Shown here: in pieces, positions 62,646 through 64,000 of the stretch
How the letters are laid out: the number at the start of each line of letters is the position of its first letter
How positions within the stretch are numbered: the stretch's first letter is position 1
DNA from: Geotalea toluenoxydans JCM 15764
Lineage (GTDB): Bacteria > Desulfobacterota > Desulfuromonadia > Geobacterales > Geobacteraceae
Assembly (NCBI RefSeq): GCF_001311985.1
Contig: NZ_BBCJ01000001.1
Span: forward strand, 124,001 to 188,000
Length of the DNA stretch: 64,000 bases
Direction of reading: 5' to 3'
The notes under the pieces: generated by a model
Told to the model about the DNA's origin: nothing
Database searches by the model: none
Seen by the model: the letters and a program-made list of their open reading frames with translations, nothing else
Made by a program: the position numbers and the translations under genes

Positions 62646-62905
62646 ATTTTGTATTACCTTCTAAACGGGTTTGCCTGGAACCATCACAATCTGAATGACT
62701 TTATTCCTCATTAGAAAAATTGGCAACATTTTTCTGAAGTCTGCACTTTCTTTGTCGGATGCCGATGAAGCCTTTGTTGATACATGATTGCATATAACTG
62801 TGAGCAGGTAAGTATTTACTTCGATAAGTCCATACGTCGCCTTTTTTACCTAATCTGTTCTCATCTCAAAGACCGGAATTCCCGTAGGTATGGTTTGGTT
62901 TTCAT
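62646..62905. other. Divergent intergenic region
   Basis: AT-rich gap between the nuclease (minus) and mutS (plus). It has an AGAAAAA-TTGGCAACA-TTTTTCT hairpin (62713-62735). No other gene or RNA was recognised. Confidence 0.45.
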
Positions 62906-62934
62906 TTTACAACGATCCCCGTTTTTGCTAGGAT
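62906..62934 (+). promoter_or_regulatory. Candidate sigma-70 promoter of mutS
   Basis: TTTACA (62906-62911), 17-nt spacer, TAGGAT (62929-62934), 33 bp before the mutS start. Confidence 0.6.
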
Positions 62935-62967
62935 GTGAGCCGCAATCCAGCTGTAAAAAAGGTTTCC

Positions 62968-64000
62968 ATGTCTCAAATCACCCCCATGATGCGGCAGTAT
63001 CTGGAAATAAAGGCCGACTACCCCGACGCGGTCCTTTTTTTTCGCCTTGGCGACTTCTACGAGATGTTTCTGGACGATGCCGTCAAGGCATCACGTATTC
63101 TGGACATCACCCTGACTTCCCGCAATAAGAACTCCGATGGCGCCGACGTACCCCTGTGCGGTATTCCCTATCATTCAGCCGGTCCATACATAACGAAACT
63201 CATCGAAGCGGGCGAAAAGGTAGCCATTTGCGAGCAGGTTGAGGACCCGAAGAGCGCCAAGGGGATCGTCCGCCGCGAAGTGGTGAAGGTGATAACACCC
63301 GGTCTGGTTGTGGATGGTTCCAGCTTGTCCCCCAAAGACAACAATTACCTCTTGTCCATCCACAACGATGACGGCAACCGCTGGGGGCTTTCTTACCTGG
63401 ATCTCTCCACGGGAGAATTCCGACTCACCGAACTGGATAGCCTTGATGCAGTCGTTGCCGAGATTGCCTGCGTCGGCCCCAGGGAGATCCTGCTGCCGTC
63501 ATTTTTTCGCGATAACGGCAAAATGAAGGAGCTGGCCCGTGCCACTGCTGGTCTGGTAGTTACCCACGTGGAAGATTGGGTATATGACCATGAATACTGT
63601 CGGCGGCTTCTGGCCGGTCATTTCGCCGGCGCCTCACCGTCGTCCCTGGGATGTGACGGTCTGGTGAGTGGTCTGTATGCAGTAGGTGCGGTCCTCCATT
63701 ACCTTCAGGAAACCCAGAAGGGGAAAGCGGCCCATGTTACCTCAATCAAGGCCTATACCAACGCCGAGCATCTGCTTCTGGACGAGGCTACCCGAAGAAA
63801 CCTGGAGTTGACTGCCACCCTTGCCGAGGGAAAACGCAAGGGCTCTTTGCTCGGGCTCATGGACAGGACAACGACGGCCATGGGGGGGAGAAAGATAAAG
63901 CAGTGGATTAACTATCCACTAGTAACTATTCGGGGTATAACGGATCGGCAGGATGCGGTTGAGGCTCTGCTGCAGGATGCTGGCTCCCGTGCCGAGATTA
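62968..64000 (+). CDS. mutS: DNA mismatch repair protein MutS (5' part)
   Basis: First ~344 aa, running off the right edge of the window. Starts [33 protein letters not shown], which includes the FxE mismatch-binding motif of domain I, then PLCGIPYHS, the connector ([11 protein letters not shown]) and the core-domain block [11 protein letters not shown] and [18 protein letters not shown]. The frame is intact throughout. AAAAAAGG lies 5 nt before the ATG. It is transcribed from a promoter in the gap upstream. Confidence 0.95.
   Translation, partial: MSQITPMMRQYLEIKADYPDAVLFFRLGDFYEMFLDDAVKASRILDITLTSRNKNSDGADVPLCGIPYHSAGPYITKLIEAGEKVAICEQVEDPKSAKGIVRREVVKVITPGLVVDGSSLSPKDNNYLLSIHNDDGNRWGLSYLDLSTGEFRLTELDSLDAVVAEIACVGPREILLPSFFRDNGKMKELARATAGLVVTHVEDWVYDHEYCRRLLAGHFAGASPSSLGCDGLVSGLYAVGAVLHYLQETQKGKAAHVTSIKAYTNAEHLLLDEATRRNLELTATLAEGKRKGSLLGLMDRTTTAMGGRKIKQWINYPLVTIRGITDRQDAVEALLQDAGSRAEI

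Overview
The window reads as a stretch of chromosome from a Geobacter-type organism (Desulfuromonadota/Geobacterales). The evidence is the gene content and order: a monomeric isocitrate dehydrogenase, malate dehydrogenase and four-gene 2-oxoglutarate:ferredoxin oxidoreductase cluster; a nrdR-ribD-ribE-ribBA-ribH-nusB operon; the rimP-nusA-ylxR-infB-rbfA-nrnA-truB-rpsO-pnp block; a c-type/b-type haem membrane protein; and a candidate GEMM-class cyclic dinucleotide riboswitch. Naming the genus is inference; no 16S rRNA or tRNA gene was seen.

Layout. 1-4.9 kb: TCA cycle genes icd, mdh, korDABC. 5.1-6.9 kb: two Geobacter-type hypothetical genes. 7.0-11.8 kb: dCMP deaminase, nrdR, riboflavin genes, nusB. 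11.8-15.9 kb: hom, a small membrane gene, a HAD phosphatase and thrC (the last two on the minus strand). 16-20 kb, minus strand: an Mla/MCE-type lipid transport operon whose ABC subunit has lost all its catalytic motifs, then a metallo-beta-lactamase-fold phosphodiesterase-like gene. 20.3-30.3 kb: translation/transcription operon. 30.3-34.3 kb: M16 peptidase, dut, M29 aminopeptidase, a Sua5/YrdC-like gene. 34.4-36.4 kb: RHH protein, NfeD and SPFH/stomatin pair. 36.4-40.5 kb: an AT-rich accessory island with REP-like palindromes, a small membrane protein and a ~1000-aa reverse transcriptase fused to a nitrilase domain (architecture of a type 1 defence-associated RT). 40.4-47.2 kb: poorly characterised zinc-ribbon, membrane and secreted proteins. 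47.4-64 kb: cstA, DUF1579, a cytochrome, rhlE, an NlpC/P60 hydrolase behind a GEMM-like riboswitch, a DJ-1/PfpI protein, DUF3015 and DUF4105, an FkbM methyltransferase, a YaiI-family gene, srkA-like kinase, MscS, an SNase and the start of mutS.

Base quality matters here. About 38 genes, including essential ones (infB, nusA, rpsO, pnp, hom), are broken by roughly 58 one- or two-base frame changes, nearly all deletions and mostly in short runs of C or G. When the frames are rejoined, each protein has a normal family length (for example RpsO 88 aa, NrdR 150, RibBA 400, Hom 436). I therefore treat them as sequencing or assembly errors and annotate each gene as one CDS across the break. Frameshift positions given are approximate.

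How it fits together: the first 35 kb is core metabolism and information processing in compact operons with ATGA/GTGA overlaps. The two most unusual items are the RT-nitrilase locus at 37.1-40.1 kb and the riboswitch-controlled wall hydrolase at 53.2-54.1 kb; the third is the ATPase-like subunit without ATPase motifs at 17.9-18.5 kb.
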